A stretch of 64,000 bases of DNA from Ochotona curzoniae (Eukaryota > Chordata > Mammalia > Lagomorpha > Ochotonidae). The DNA is taken from contig NW_024466218.1 in NCBI RefSeq assembly GCF_017591425.1, positions 13,158,001-13,222,000 of the forward strand, read 5' to 3'. Positions 1 through 12,545 of this stretch are shown here, piece by piece. How positions within the stretch are numbered: the stretch's first letter is position 1; each line of letters starts with the position of its first letter. A program made the translations under genes and the position numbers. The notes below the pieces were generated by a model. That model was not told where the DNA came from. It saw nothing but the letters and a program-made list of their open reading frames with translations, and did no database searches.

Positions 1-1364
1 AAATATATAACGTTTCCAATTGTGAGAACTAGAGATGAGAAAATGGAGGAGGATCTGACATTGTGGAGGAGGAGGGGTCAGAAGTGTGGCGAGTGTAGTT
101 GGCGCATTTCAGAGCATATGGGAAATTTGGAAGTTAAAGATAAATTCTTTGCTTTTGGGCTTTAAAGAGAAACTAGATTAGCTAAGTGTCTTCTTTGATT
201 CTTGCTCTCTAAACCATGTGACGGAGGGTGAAGAAAGGCAGCCAACTGAAATTAAATCTGAGTATCATGAGGTCAAGATTTAGAGACAACATGAAGTGTA
301 CTGAGAGTGTGAATCATGGGTTCACACTGTGATTTCACATTTAGAGGTGAATGTAAAAATCAACCAAATGTATTGCTAGCCAAATATTAACCTAATTGGA
401 TAGGTTGGAAAATTTTTCTAATGAGAAGTTTATGTTGTTATTGATTTAGGTGGTCAGTAAGTAATAATACTTTTTCTGTGGAAGAGAAAGCAAGGAAGGG
501 GCAGTCTTCCAAGTATCCCTACATTTCTGAGGAAAAGCACGAAAAAAAAAAAAAAACTGGAGAGGATTTCAAAGGAACACTTGGCAGCTTTCAGATGCAG
601 CTTCCTTGTTATCGCCTCACTAATTCGACAAGTATCGGATCATCAAATGTAAGAGGAACTGGAGCCAGACCCTTTGAGTCACAGATTGGTAGTTGCCATT
701 TTCATTAGGTGAGGCTGCCATTCCCCTATTTGCTTATTATCTGTGGATGCTGCTGGCAACATACATATAGGAGAGGCAGACAGGTGCCAAACCCTGCAGC
801 CCTGTGCTAGTTTGGCATGTTCAAGGTCCTTGGTTTAATTGCTTTGTTTTCCCCCTTACAGACTAACTAGTTTCTACATTCTGTTTATTAATTTCACTTC
901 TATGCATGAAATACGACATCTGTGCTATGCATGTATGATAGTGTTTTCTTACTGGAAACGTCACCAATTCATCATCCTGATGTCTTGTGACTAATTGAAC
1001 CAATTGCTTCTTGGTCAAATTTTGACCAACAGTCTTGTTCTGAAAAATTCTAAGTAAATGAACATGCGTGAATTTGATTTCTGGAAGGTAAGCCATGGAA
1101 CTAAGACTTGAATACTCCAGAATAGTTTTACCCCATCTGTTGCTTTTGTATATTTTTATTCTTTGTCTTCCCAGAGTCTTATATTAGGATATATCTATTT
1201 GCTACTTCCTTTTAGGTGTTAAAATCTTCTCCTCCTTCTCTGGCCTTGGGTAAGCTACATGGCATCTATAACATCCCTATAATCAGCCTAAATACTTCTT
1301 TTGTTCATTTGCACTTTACCAGTTCACATTCTTTCAAATACTCCTTGGCCTCATAAAATATAGT
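1..1364. other. Unique sequence, no gene recognised
   Basis: A+T-rich DNA with no recognisable exon, RNA or transposon. A 14-base A run lies near 542-555. Open frames here stay under 80 codons and match nothing I know. Confidence 0.6.
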
Positions 1365-1428
1365 ACCACACTGTTAGCTATGTGTTGGAGATACATTAGT
1401 GAATTATCCATGATCCTTATCTTCTGCC
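1365..1428 (-). mobile_element. L2 LINE 3' end fragment (ancient)
   Basis: The order 'cactgtt..gctatgtgttggagatacattagtgaa..' followed by 'atgatccttatcttctgcc' follows the reverse complement of the L2 3' end (size column, 'ctggggatacagcagtgaac', 'ccctgccctcatgg'). It is short and strongly diverged, so a database alignment should confirm it. Confidence 0.4.
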
Positions 1429-1439
1429 ACCTATGCCAG

Positions 1440-1595
1440 TTTGACTTTGAGAAAATGATTAATGTCTGCCATCTGTCATGGGAATAATATCTCTGTCACA
1501 AATGGTTGTGAGGATAAAATAAGGATATGTGTGAAATTCCTTTGTAAATTATAAAGTGCTACCTAAACATAAGATACTGTTTTTATTATGCCTAC
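1440..1595 (+). repeat. MIR SINE fragment
   Basis: The MIR core and 3' half are readable in order: 'tgactttgagaaaatgatta' (consensus gaccttgggcaagttactta), a degraded 'catctgt..gggaataat', 'ggttgtgaggataaaat', then 'aaattataaagtgctacc' before a short 'tgtttttattatg' tail. MIR is an ancient tRNA-derived SINE shared by all mammals. No function is implied. Confidence 0.7.
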
Positions 1596-2565
1596 TTCCA
1601 ATCATCTTAGCTCTCAATCATTTGTCTTAGTGTATAAAGATCAAGATATTTTTTGTTGGTTTTAGCAGAGTGATTTGCACATAAAGATTGAATTGATTGA
1701 TTCATTTTTGCCTTCAGATTTATGATCCTAGGTCTAATAATATTTCAAAATCTTGGCAGTCCGTGCCTGAGGTTTTGAGTTTCCTTTCTCCTTAGTCCTT
1801 CAAGTTCACATGGAGTTGGTTCTCTTCTGTATGATATTGTGGTCACTCACACAGAGACTCCTGGGTGCTGCTGTGAGGGGCTGTGTTCTCCATATAATCT
1901 CGTTATGTTTTCTCATAACATTTCAGTTTAGCAAAGGCACCTTGGCCAGCTGTTCCTTACCAAGTTTTTATTTGATTTCACTTATTGTAAAATTTACCGA
2001 ACTCATCTCGATGTTAGAAATTTCAGCAAAAATGTCTTCAAACACAAACCAAAAGACAGAAATATCAGAATTTGCAGTAATTTCTAAATGTATCAATTTT
2101 CCAGATTTCATGAAGTATACTCAAATGTGTACTATGCAAGCATTCTTTCCAAATCCATTGTATCTGACTGCAAAATATACTGTACTCCATAGAGTAAAAA
2201 TGGCTATGAATTTAACTTAGTTGTGGAAGCAGCAGTACATTTGGGTTTTTAGTCAGTCTGTAAGAATTTCTGTATGCTGGGACATAGGGCTGATCAGACT
2301 AATTACATGTGTGTGTGAGGAAAGTGATAGGAAGTATTATCTTGCCCCAAACTACATTTACGGTCACAATCAAGAGTTGAGAATGCACTCAGGCAATTGC
2401 TGGAGGAAATTCAAATGCATCGCCATTAGAAGACACTGAACATCATATCATTTTGAAAATTATCTGTTGTAAGATGTAAGAAGTGCAATTATTTTAGAAT
2501 GATTCTGAGATAATCTTTCACAATCTGAGATGATCTTTACATATTGGTTAACTGAATGAATTTTC
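1596..2565. other. Unique sequence with a 136-codon open frame, no gene recognised
   Basis: A plus-strand frame of 136 codons (1810-2220) runs directly into a second, shorter frame at 2221. Its hydrophobic start (MELVLFCMILW...) resembles no family I recognise, and there is no convincing promoter, splice pattern or codon signature. A weak L2-like 3' tail ending in TGATTGATTCATTT lies near 1635-1710. Confidence 0.5.
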
Positions 2566-2911
2566 TATTTAATATTTTATTTGAAAGGCAGTTACAAAGA
2601 GAGAGACACAGAGAGATGGAGAAGAGAGAAAGTGAGAGAGAGAGGGAGGAGGAGAGAAAGAGAAAGAAAAAGATCTTCTATCTATTGATTCATTTCCTAA
2701 ATGGCTGCAACAGTTGGAGTTCAGCTAGTATAAAGCTGGTAGCCAGGAGCTTCTTCAGAATCTCCCACAAGGGTTTAGAGGCCACAGCAGGTATAACAGA
2801 TCCACTGATTTCCCAGGCACTTAATAGGGAGCTCTTTTGGAAGTGGAATGACCAGGACTTGAACCACTGCAGGCAGCAGCTTAACTCACTTAAGTCATAG
2901 CACAGACCCCC
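2566..2911 (-). mobile_element. CSINE (lagomorph C-repeat SINE), older copy
   Basis: Reading plus to minus, it has the tail complement ('aatattttatttgaaaggcag'), a GA-rich stretch, 'aagatcttctatctattgattcat', 'agccaggagcttcttc', 'aggacttgaaccactgcaggc' (degraded box B) and a terminal 'cacagacccc'. This is the whole SINE in reverse orientation. Divergence is high and I see no clear target-site duplication. The GA-rich tract at 2598-2672 is expanded relative to other copies. Confidence 0.85.
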
Positions 2912-5570
2912 AAAAGAGTTATGTGAGACTTATTTATATACAGACAATTTGCAAAGCTCTTTGCTTTGTAGACCAGAAAGGAAAATGCAAGAAAAACACA
3001 TTGGTTTTGAAAGTCCGGGGGTGTCCATCATGCTCTGACGGTGTTGATGACCTGAACATCGATGTTCTTGTATTTAGAAACACCAGGATCGTCTGTACCA
3101 GCATGAGAATTGATAAGTCAGCATCCTTTGTCTCCTCTAGTTTTCTCTTTGAATATGCATTAAATCATCGTGATGAGTGTACTGTCTTAAGGGCAACTTG
3201 ATAATTGATGCTATTTTGCTACCTCAGAGATGTAAATAATACCATGGGCTAAATGCATCTTATTGTATGAAAAGGTGAAAATAAGATATGAGTACAAAGA
3301 CAAGATTAGAAAGCGGCATAAGATTAGGAACTAGAAAGTTGGGCATATAAGGAGAGGTCATTCTTGAGTCAGTTATGAGACTGGAGATGAGTTTTATTTG
3401 CAAGCTGTGACTGATATGTTTGTTACCAAGGATTTAGAGCAGTGAGCTGGAAAATATAATTTATTTAATTATTTGGTACTGGTACTGAGTAGTTTTCAGA
3501 TTGTGAACCCACCCAAATTTAACATAATTGTTCTTGAAACATAAATATAAGATGTATAGAGGCTCTAGTCCAAATTAAGCTTCACACATCCCGAGAGTTA
3601 ATCTGAATGAAAGGTCTTCAAAGTGGTTTGATGCTTGACAAGCTAAACAATGCCTATCCAAGATTATCCCACTAAATTTAAAAGTTTCTCTTGGTGAGCA
3701 TTGATTGGTTTCAAATGGATAATACAGCACCAGAAATGGAAACTCTAAAGAGGCTGGCTGTTTATTTAAGTATATAGAGAGCGATTGCAGACTCTAACCT
3801 ACACAGAACAGCTTGGGACATGATGTACAGCTGTTACTGAGATTAGAAAGACCACTCAAAATGAAAAGGAAGCTTAACACAAATAGGATTGTAAGGTTGT
3901 CTAGCCTGTTCCTTCAAGAACAGCTTCTGAGGTGGGTGTCTGGCACCGACGTTGGATTGCTACTTGCCTACATGTCTTATTGGAGATTCTTTCTCATGTT
4001 TTGAGGCCCAATGCCATCCACATGAGTGTCATGCACTGAGTTCCAAGCTTTGGGCTTTAGCCTGGGTCAGCCTGGCTGCTGTAGGCATTTTGGACATTGG
4101 ATTAGTGAATGAAAGATAGATATACATCTCTTCTGTGTATATATTTTTTCTATGCCTTTGAATAAATTGAAAAAAGTCAAAACGTAGAAAGAAAGTAAGA
4201 ATAATTTCAAGGAAATAAGCACTCGGCATTCCAGATACTTACCTCACAATGATAACATTTGAATTTGTGTCTGCAGATGTGCTTTGTTTTTGTTTGTTTT
4301 AAAATTTTTACTTAGAAACATTTCTCTATGGGAAAATGCATAGATGATTAGACAAATCATGGCTGCTGTGCTCCATGAGCAAAGAAATCAGAAGATGGAA
4401 TAGCCTCCTGTCCACCAGCCATCTTTATGTCCCTGTGAATTCCCAGTGAAGGCAAAACTCCCAGGACAGGGAACACAAGGACTTAGAATGCTACTGTAAG
4501 AACTTGAAGTGCACTGCAGGAACTTGTTGGAGTCTTATTGTTTCTCATTGCCATTGATTTAAAAATAATTAGATTGAGAGAATGGAATGCCGTGTGGCTT
4601 AAATGATCCACCATTTTGAACTTGAACAACTTGGATAACCCTACTGAGCTTCATCCTTCATGTCAGCAAGATGCCTACACGTACAAACTGAGGAATGTGA
4701 ACCACAATATGCAGTGCTGTGTTTCCAATGAGTTTGTACATGCTGGTTTGTCTTATGTGTGCAGTGTTTGTTGTGGAGGGGTTGTTAAATACAGCATTGT
4801 TCATTCTGACTTGTGATCTGATCTGATTAGTTGGTTTATATTTTTCAGAAAAGTGTGAGTGGAGTACTGCTGGTTGTGCATGTCTGAGGGAGATGAAGGG
4901 TAAAAGTAATAATAGGCAACACATACTGTTTTTCAAGGCAGCAAAGTTTGTGCCACTTCTCACCTGAAAAAGAAATATTTCGAATATTAAATTATAAAAT
5001 GTGTTACATAGAAACATATCTGTCTATAGACAAAATAACTCTGCTGTTGACACATTATTCTCGTATAGCCTTTTATTTACCTATAAGCTTTCTCAATTAT
5101 TCTCATAACAAAAGGAAGCTGTACTTGATTATGGAACTTCAGATTTGAATCCAGTCCCTACTATTGAAATAAGACTGGTGACTCAACAAACCTAATTATC
5201 AAATTCTGCATGTGAAACGTAAGGTGTACTACTGTAAGATTGTACTTGAAGCAGATGACAGTAGGTTTTTCTGAGTGCCATGTATTAGTAAATATTATAT
5301 AACTGCCTATGAAAGTAACAGAAATTCATATAAAGAGACAAAGTGCAATATCATGTTTGTCAGATGAAGAAAATAAGTAAGTCAGACTTTGAAGTAAACC
5401 TAACTGTGTGACTGGCCCTGGCATAGAAGGGCAATGCCTATTGAATTGAAGATTAAAAATCGGGGTTCCAGAACAAGGGGGTAAATAGATACCAACTACT
5501 CTCAACCTTCACCTTGGGTCCGTGCTCAGTTATTTTAGGCAAGGAAGAAAAAGTATCCCCTGCATATTGA
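2912..5570. other. Unique sequence, no gene recognised
   Basis: About 2.7 kb of A+T-rich sequence without any repeat family, exon or RNA that I can name. The longest frame is 119 codons on the minus strand (4658-5017) and overlaps another chance frame on the plus strand. Neither resembles a known protein. Confidence 0.55.
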
Positions 5571-5735
5571 TTGCCTACTATGTGCCAAGGCTTGTCCTGA
5601 GCACTTTCAAACATTTAATTCTCCCAAGAGCCACCAAGGTGGCTATTAGTATCACCCAATTATAGATGGGGAAACTGAAGCTCAGAGAATTTAAGTCTGT
5701 TACCCAAGGTCAAGCAAATATGTCACTGTTTCTGA
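5571..5735 (-). repeat. MIR SINE, nearly full core
   Basis: The reverse complement of MIR is readable with few gaps: 'ctactatgtgccaaggcttg', 'gagcactttcaaacatttaa', 'tcacccaattatagatggg', 'gaaactgaagctcagagaat' and 'acccaaggtcaagcaaatat'. These match the conserved blocks of the MIR 3' half and core domain. It is among the best preserved ancient repeats in the window. Confidence 0.85.
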
Positions 5736-8700
5736 AATCAATTCACTTTCTACCTTCGGTTCTACAATGACCACTGCCCCCAGACTGCCATAAAATTTGC
5801 AATGCTAACAGTTGCCTCATGGCAACACTTTAATGTTCCTTTGTTGTTCAAGGTAGGACCCTGGTTGCCATGCTCAGGAGTGGACAGCACAGTCTCAGAC
5901 ACAATAGGAGGAAATAGTGGTGCAGGTTTGATCATGCCAGTGTGGGCAGGAAGATTCATGAACCTGGCAGGTCAGAAACCAGTTTGCAGGTAATTCAGCT
6001 AGGAGGGTAGATATCAAAATGAAAGTCAGAGTGTGGGGACTCTGGGATCACAGAGCTGGGGACAGTACATCTATTGAACAGAAGATATGAAATGAGCAAA
6101 AATCCTAAGGTAGGTTCTTTTCTTGATGCATACTGAGTAACGAACAATTTTGGATCCTAAATATTAAGCAAAACCAGGAGGACCTCAAATACCTGCAAAC
6201 AAATTGCATTTCTTATGGAGAGAAAACAGACATAAAAATATTCTAATATTATTATTCCTGCAAAAGTCTTTCATATCTGCTAATTCACTGGAGCCATGAG
6301 ATTAGATATGAATAGATGCATCACTTGTAGCCTATCACTTCATTCTTTTACCCACAGAAGTGTCTAGAAACAGTTAATTTTTATGACCTCCATCCTCACT
6401 ATTTTACTCCTACTCCTTTCCACTGTTTAGCCTGGGGTTGAGTACCATCCTGGTACCCTCACACCCACTCCCAACGCTGTACTCAACCCAGCTTTTCAAT
6501 GGCCCTAAGCAGAGAACAAGCGAGAACAGGGAATAAATCTTTCCCAGTGGATTGAACTTTATTCAACAAGCATTCACTGATTTTCACTCAGGGACTAATC
6601 TTTTCGAAAGATCTGAGATGAGACAGGGCTTCCTGGATCCCCAATATCACCAAATGCGAAGGAGCAGGTGGCTATTCCATTTACACATAAGGTCAGCCTT
6701 GACAGCATTCAGGGTGTTTTTGTGTCCTGGAACCATTTTCTCAGAGTGACATTGACATATGTCCCCATAAATAAATTAGCAGGCTCATCTCAGCTGACAT
6801 GTTTGGCAGAAACAAGAAGTTCATGTGCCAGTATGTGGGTTAATTCTCCTGCACATTCCATCGGGAAAGATCAAGTGCATGGATGTGTGTTCACTCTGCA
6901 AGCACTGGGATATAGAGAGAGCTTTCCCTGTCTTCTTTGCAGTTTTCCTAAAAATACATTTTGACTTATTATACTAGACATACGTGTGAGGGATTGTTAA
7001 ATTAACAGACAAAAGATGGAGAGACAAAAGGATAGGTGAAACAGACATAGCATTTTTCAACTTATAAAAATGAAACAATGGAGACTCCATACCATTTACC
7101 CTGACACACCTCATTGTGAGAAGTGGCTATTTTTTCCTCGTATTGTAAAACAAAACTACTGCTAAATTTGCAAATAGAAATGTCATGAAAAGAGAAAGTA
7201 AGCAAGTTCTAGTCCTTGCCAAAAGTAGGTATTTCTCAAGATTATCTTTCTCTTGTTCTACCTAAATTCAATTAGAAAAGTTTGGAGAACTTTGCATGTA
7301 CTGATTCCTGCAGCAGGCATTATATGAAAATAGAAGAAAATGTATGGACAAAATCCCTATTGTAAATAGGTTACTTGAATAACAGGTATAGAAATAAGCA
7401 AAAAGCATGTTTATTTGGGAGATACCAATTAACCTCTTTACCTTAGCCATCTCATTCTCTAAATCTATATTCCATATTTATGTTATTTGAAAAACCTAGT
7501 TATTCAAGAATAGCAGCGTATAACGTGACGACCACATTATGTATGTGGTTATTTAATTGAATAAACAATTAATATTAAATAAAATTTTAAATTCAGTTTT
7601 TCTTCTCACTAGTCTTGTGTTAAGTAAACATTGTCAGATCTGTGCTTTCTTATTGGAGAATGAAGTACAGAATATTTTTGTAATCAAACAAAGTTATTTT
7701 GAACCGTCCAGATGTAGGATATAGCTTCTGATATTGGTATCAATGATGCCTGGTTTTGGGTGCTGCACTGCAAATTCAAGATCTGGCTCTGTGTAGATGT
7801 TTGTGTTTCCTTGAGCATGTGCTTTGTACTCTAATATAATGAAGGTGGGTGTCACTTTCATACTCATCTACACTCTCAAGGCTCAGTACATGGCCCACAG
7901 TATGTCATTTATTGATAACCGTTCCACACATGTTTCTGTTGTTAATGAGGATAATCTCTGGTACTCACCTGCACCCTAACAGACTGTGAGTTGTAATTCT
8001 GAACATCAGAAGGGAGTTACACTACGGAGAAAGCCTGGGGGACAGATCACGAGTTTGGACTTCGCCACATTGAGTTTGATCCCAAAGGCTATTTCTGCAC
8101 ATCAAGCCATCTGGAGATAGTGTGGGTGCCAGGCATCACGCCTGTGTAGTGATGTATCTCATCTCTTGGTATTTAAATGCTGTCTTGGCATGGGACAATG
8201 GTGTCCACAATCAGCCACAAGCATAGGAAAAAAGTTCTAACTCCAAGTTGTGGGCTGTAAACTTCATTTCCTCAGTTGAACTCCTGGGCACAGCTGCTCG
8301 TAGTCTTACACAATGTCAGAGAGTTTCGTATGAGGTCTCCAAAAATATGACCATAAGAGCCTTGCAAGAATAATAAGAGACTAGAATTATAGGGAATGGG
8401 TCATATCCAAATTCTGTTGACAAGAAACTGAAAAATAATGTCTGCTCTGAAAGATCATGTCTGTTCGGGAGGATGAATTATTTTAAGTAAAGTAGCCTTC
8501 AGCATTATTCAGTTGCATCAAGACCCAGATGCCAAAAGGAACAATATTGCAGCCTCTTAATATTTCATATGATAAGATTGTCTTCTTGTCATTCCTCTAC
8601 TCCTTCACTTTGATACATTTTCTCAGCTTCCTTGTCTGTATGCATTTGTGTCAAAAGAATATCTATCCTTTTGTCCACACTACTGGCTACTGAAAGGGAA

Positions 8701-9124
8701 AATCTAAAACATTAGGTCAGTATTCACTGCAGATCTTTTTGTCATCTCCCAAAGACTTCTTCCTTTAAGTAAAATCACTGAGGCATCTCTTTGTGGAGTA
8801 TTTGGGAGTAAAAAATTGTGAAAACCCAAGAAATTAATCGATTGTTGGATGTCCTTTGATGATTTTTTTTTTTTAGTAAAGTCAGGGAGGATGACAGTGT
8901 TATAAGTTATACAGCACAATTTCACAGAATCTTGAAAGAAGTGTTCCCACAGTGTATCACTTTGCTTGCTAGTTAACCAGTCATCCTGACTACTGAATAC
9001 TTAGGATGTGTGGAAATATAGAGCTAAATATGGAAAGTATTAAAAGAAGTTTACTGACTTTGGATATGCTGTGATTCCAATTTGAGTGACTTGAAAAAAA
9101 TGACTAAAATTTTAGTATAATGTA
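5736..9124. other. Unique sequence, no gene recognised
   Basis: About 3.4 kb without a repeat I can place, apart from a weak L2-like phrase ('attcaacaagcattcactga') near 6556. Frames up to 98 codons occur on both strands and overlap one another. No splice-flanked coding pattern was seen. Confidence 0.5.
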
Positions 9125-9340
9125 TGGGAGTACTTCAAAAGTTGGTGGAAATGGAATTAGAAGATAAGCTCACTTTGGTACAAAATGTTTTAAATCTATG
9201 CATACCAGAAGTCTTCAAAAAGCTCAAGAAAAAATACATATTATAGAAAAGGCCATACTTGAATTTCAAAGGTGCTTTGCATTAAAATAAATTTATCTTT
9301 AATTCTATTTTTCCATAAAGTTTTTTGAAGTACCCTTCTA
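9125..9340. mobile_element. Palindromic MITE, probably Tc1/mariner type
   Basis: The left end reads 'gggagtacttcaaaagttgg..aaatggaatta..agataagctcactttggtaca'. The right end is its inverted counterpart: 'taaaataaatttatcttt..aattctatttttccataaagttttttgaagtaccc'. The element therefore has terminal inverted repeats of roughly 70-80 bp around a short core. Both ends abut TA (9123-9124 and 9341-9342), the target duplicated by mariner-family transposases. No transposase frame is present, so it is non-autonomous. An additional internal 'cttcaaaaagctc' (about 9213) resembles a third copy of the terminal motif. Confidence 0.7.
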
Positions 9341-10523
9341 TACAAAGGGGAAAATTAATACATATGGGATAAATGAGAGAAGATTTCATGAGCAAAAACT
9401 CCTTCATATACGTTTTACCACAGATAAATTATTACTAATCTTATAGGCGTTAGAGATTAGTTTATCATTCCAAGAGAAGGGAACAAATTAAGTGTGCATA
9501 GAGATTAATGGTCGCTGATAAGCCATTGAGGAATATGTGCAAATGAAACAGGGAATGTAGAGAAATGCTGATTGTGAAGATATTGAAGTGCCTGCTATGT
9601 GGGTTTGTCTTTATGTTGTACAATAAACAGGCCCTTTTCAAAGAATAAATAAAAATACCACCTTGCTCTTCTGACCTTATAGTAATGTTTTATGCCAAAT
9701 CCTATCTTGAAAATCTTTGTTATTTCTGTTTTCATTCTAGCTCTTTCAAATATTAATATTTTCCCAAGTTTTTGGGTTTAGTCCAAATCCCAACTCTCCT
9801 AAGGAAACTTCCTTACCTTATGTTATATATATATATATATATATCTCAAAATCTTTGATTTGCTCATTTTACTAGGTATGTTTGTGTAATATTTGCTATA
9901 CCTATAAAGACCGCATAATGTTGTACATAATGTCCATTTAAGAATGTGAAATTTTTAAGGCAAAAAACCCAACTAGTTTATATTTTTATTCATTCAAAAT
10001 ATAGGTCAGAATTCAAGCTTGTAAGACTTATATTGAATTATATTCAGGAAAAACAGTTGGTAGGAAAGAAGTAGTATTTTAACACTGGCAAATACATTGC
10101 AATATAACTAGTAGCTCTAAAAAACACAAACTCTTAAAAACAGTGTATAATTTTTATCATTAAATTCTTGCTTGAGGACTGGTGGAATAATGTAATGTGT
10201 GGTAAAATGTGACATACTTTATCTCTAAAATTGTTTTCAAAAGAGAGCTGAAAATAGTCAAAGACATTTCAAAACCATTCTCTTAAGACAGAGTCTACTT
10301 TTGTGAATTCAAAGTTTGTTGAATAATTATCAGCTTTGGCAAAAAAAAAGTGCCAAGACTTTTGAAAATTTGATCATTTGTTCAACATGTATTCAAAGTC
10401 TACCAAATGGGGTTGCTGGGCCTGATGCCATGGTGAGTGTGAAGACTTAAACAAAGACTTTGCTAAAGCCTTGAAAAACTGTGCAGGCTCTGCTTTTCTC
10501 CCAACTGCTTCTGGCAAATCACT
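9341..10523. other. Unique A+T-rich sequence with a (TA)n run
   Basis: No gene seen. A short (TA)n microsatellite lies at about 9823-9844. The rest is A+T-rich and unplaced. Confidence 0.55.
9823..9844. repeat. (TA)n microsatellite
   Basis: About eleven uninterrupted TA dinucleotides. Confidence 0.9.
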
Positions 10524-10844
10524 TTTTAAAAAATTTATTTATTTTTATTGGAAAGTTTTTTTTAAACAGAAGGAGAGATAGAAAGATCTTCTGTTCATTA
10601 GTTCATTCCCCAAGTGTCCACAACATCCAGAGCCGAGCTGATCCAAAGCCAAGAACCAGGAGCTTCTTCTGGGTCTCCCATGCAGGTGCAGGGTTTCAAG
10701 ACTTTGGGTCTTCTACTGCTTTCACAGGCCATAAGCAAGGAGCTGGATGGGAACTGGAGCAGCTAGAATACAAACCTGCACCCATATGAGATCTTTGTGC
10801 ATACAAGGCAAGGACTTTAGCCATTAGGCTACCATGCCAGCCTC
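10524..10844 (-). mobile_element. CSINE, full length
   Basis: Starts with the tail complement 'ttaaaaaatttatttatttt' and 'tattggaaag', continues through 'agatcttctgttcat', 'gccaagaaccaggagcttct', 'gggtctcccatgcagg' and 'gcacccatatgagat', and ends 'tttagccattaggctaccatgccagc' (box A complement). A possible target-site duplication is 'caaatcac-tttt' at about 10516 against 'caaatcatgtttt' at about 10847. The tail half resembles one young subtype and the box A end the other (see findings). Confidence 0.9.
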
Positions 10845-12214
10845 CACAAATCATGTTTTAACCACTAATTAAAGTATGTGAATTGCCTGTGTCTCATTCT
10901 ACACTGCATAGATCCAAGGAGGTGAGCATCTTTTTCATCTTGCCTGGAGGCTGGCACATGAGATAAATGGACCTTGAGCTCAATTGCTGTATGCCAACCA
11001 TACTACCTCAAGTTCTTTCTAGCAACAGTTAGGAAAATTCAAACTAGACCCTCCATGAAAAATTGTCCAAGATATTTATTCAGTAAAAGTAAAAATGAAA
11101 TCACTCTAATTACAGTATTTTGATAGTGTCCCTCTAGTGGGTTGCAAGGAAAATCACATTTAATTGGGATCTCCCCCAAGCACGGGTATTTTAAAACCAC
11201 AGCTAGGTATCATATTTTTCATTAAAGAGAGAATGTTTTATGGACTACTACTCTGTAAGAACAAGAAAGCGGATATCCCTTTCCACCTACCCTAACCGCA
11301 GTGTCTTCCCTAAGCAAGTGATATAAAAGCAAATCTCTTTGTTGTCTTTCTGTAGCAAAGCAAGCCTCACTGGATTTAAAGCTTGAACGAAGCAAGGGAT
11401 ATTTACTTTGGTGAACACCTGAAGTTAGAAATTGTCTTGCTTAGTTAATCTCCCACTCATCTAATTGGGAAGTGTGTGTTTCTGTCTCCCTCCAACAGTT
11501 GGTTCCATTCTCTGACATTTTTCTTGTTGCCTGTGATTTTAGAAAGCATCTACTTTTCACAAGTGAAAACTGATTTTGTCCAAACAGATGCTCGTTGCTA
11601 TATTTTGCATTCTGGAAAAGAGTATGGGTATGAGTTGGTTGAGGAGGGGGCTGTAGAGAGATGGGGAGTAAATCCTTACAGACACTGGTGAAAGCACAGC
11701 TTCAGCTAAAATTAGAAGCCAACTGAAAGCGATAAGCATGAGGAGGTGGGGGGGGGGGGGCTCCAAAGCCAATTTGTTGTAAAATAAAATACTCATTGAA
11801 AATTTTCTGACAAGGAGCCCTAACAAAATTCTCACATTTCTTAGATTAGATGACAAAATGGTTTCTCTCATAGGTTTCTGTGAGTGTTTGGGGTAGGCTG
11901 GATTTAGACAAGTTATTTCAAATCAGCCAAGACATCAGTTCCTAGTGCCTCATAAGCTCCCATGCTATCCTGATCACTATTAGGCATGCAGAGGCAGAAG
12001 AATAAGCAAATACACAACATTTTAGATGCTGTTCAGAAAGAGACCATGACACAGACAGAGGCTAAGATTCATCACCATCAACAGGGTTGAGCAGGAGGAG
12101 AGGACCAAGACAGGCCTCAAGGATTTTTTTTTCCAACCCCCAGCTGACCTGTTGCCCTAAAGCATCATACACCCTGGCTTCTGCTTTCACTTAGAATTTC
12201 TCAACTTTGCTCAC
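10845..12214. other. Unique sequence with a G13 run, no gene recognised
   Basis: No repeat family or exon recognised. A run of 13 G lies at 11748-11760 and is a likely spot for length error or polymorphism. Confidence 0.55.
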
Positions 12215-12545
12215 AGTTGGTGTCTGATTGATCGTGCTGCTGTAAGTAAATAGGATAAACTGAGTGACCTATAAACAAAAATACATTTTTCAGAGTTTTA
12301 GAGGCTGGGAAATCCAAGATCCAGTGGCGGATTACATGCTAACACAGACGTGTCTTCTACTGATTGAAGTGGCCAGACCTGGTGGAAGGGCCAAGGCAGC
12401 TCTCTGGGCCTCCGCTGTCAGGAGACTAGTATGATTCCCTATGGCTATGCCCTCATGACCCAATCGTGTCTAAATAGCCTTATCTTTTAACACCATCACT
12501 TTCTGGATTAAGTTTCAACATATGGATTTTTGAAAGATACAAATA
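12215..12545 (-). mobile_element. MLT1-type MaLR LTR (ancient, ERVL-related)
   Basis: The reverse complement of the MLT1 LTR is recognisable block by block: 'gtgctgctgtaagtaaatag', 'cagagttttagaggctggga', 'aatccaagatccagtggc', 'ggccaaggcagctctctggg', 'tatgccctcatgacccaat', 'taacaccatcactttctgga' and 'gtttcaacatatggattttt'. This is a solitary LTR. MaLR elements are long-dead retrotransposon relics, and this copy carries no open frame of its own. Confidence 0.8.

Noticed and set aside
1810..2220. Open frame of 136 codons with a hydrophobic start
   Set aside because: It looks superficially like a signal peptide, but the remainder has no domain and no supporting gene structure.
12215..12545. Possible coding endogenous retrovirus near the LTR
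   Set aside because: Only solitary, decayed MaLR/MLT1 LTR sequence is present. No internal retroviral gene is recognisable at any of the LTR sites.
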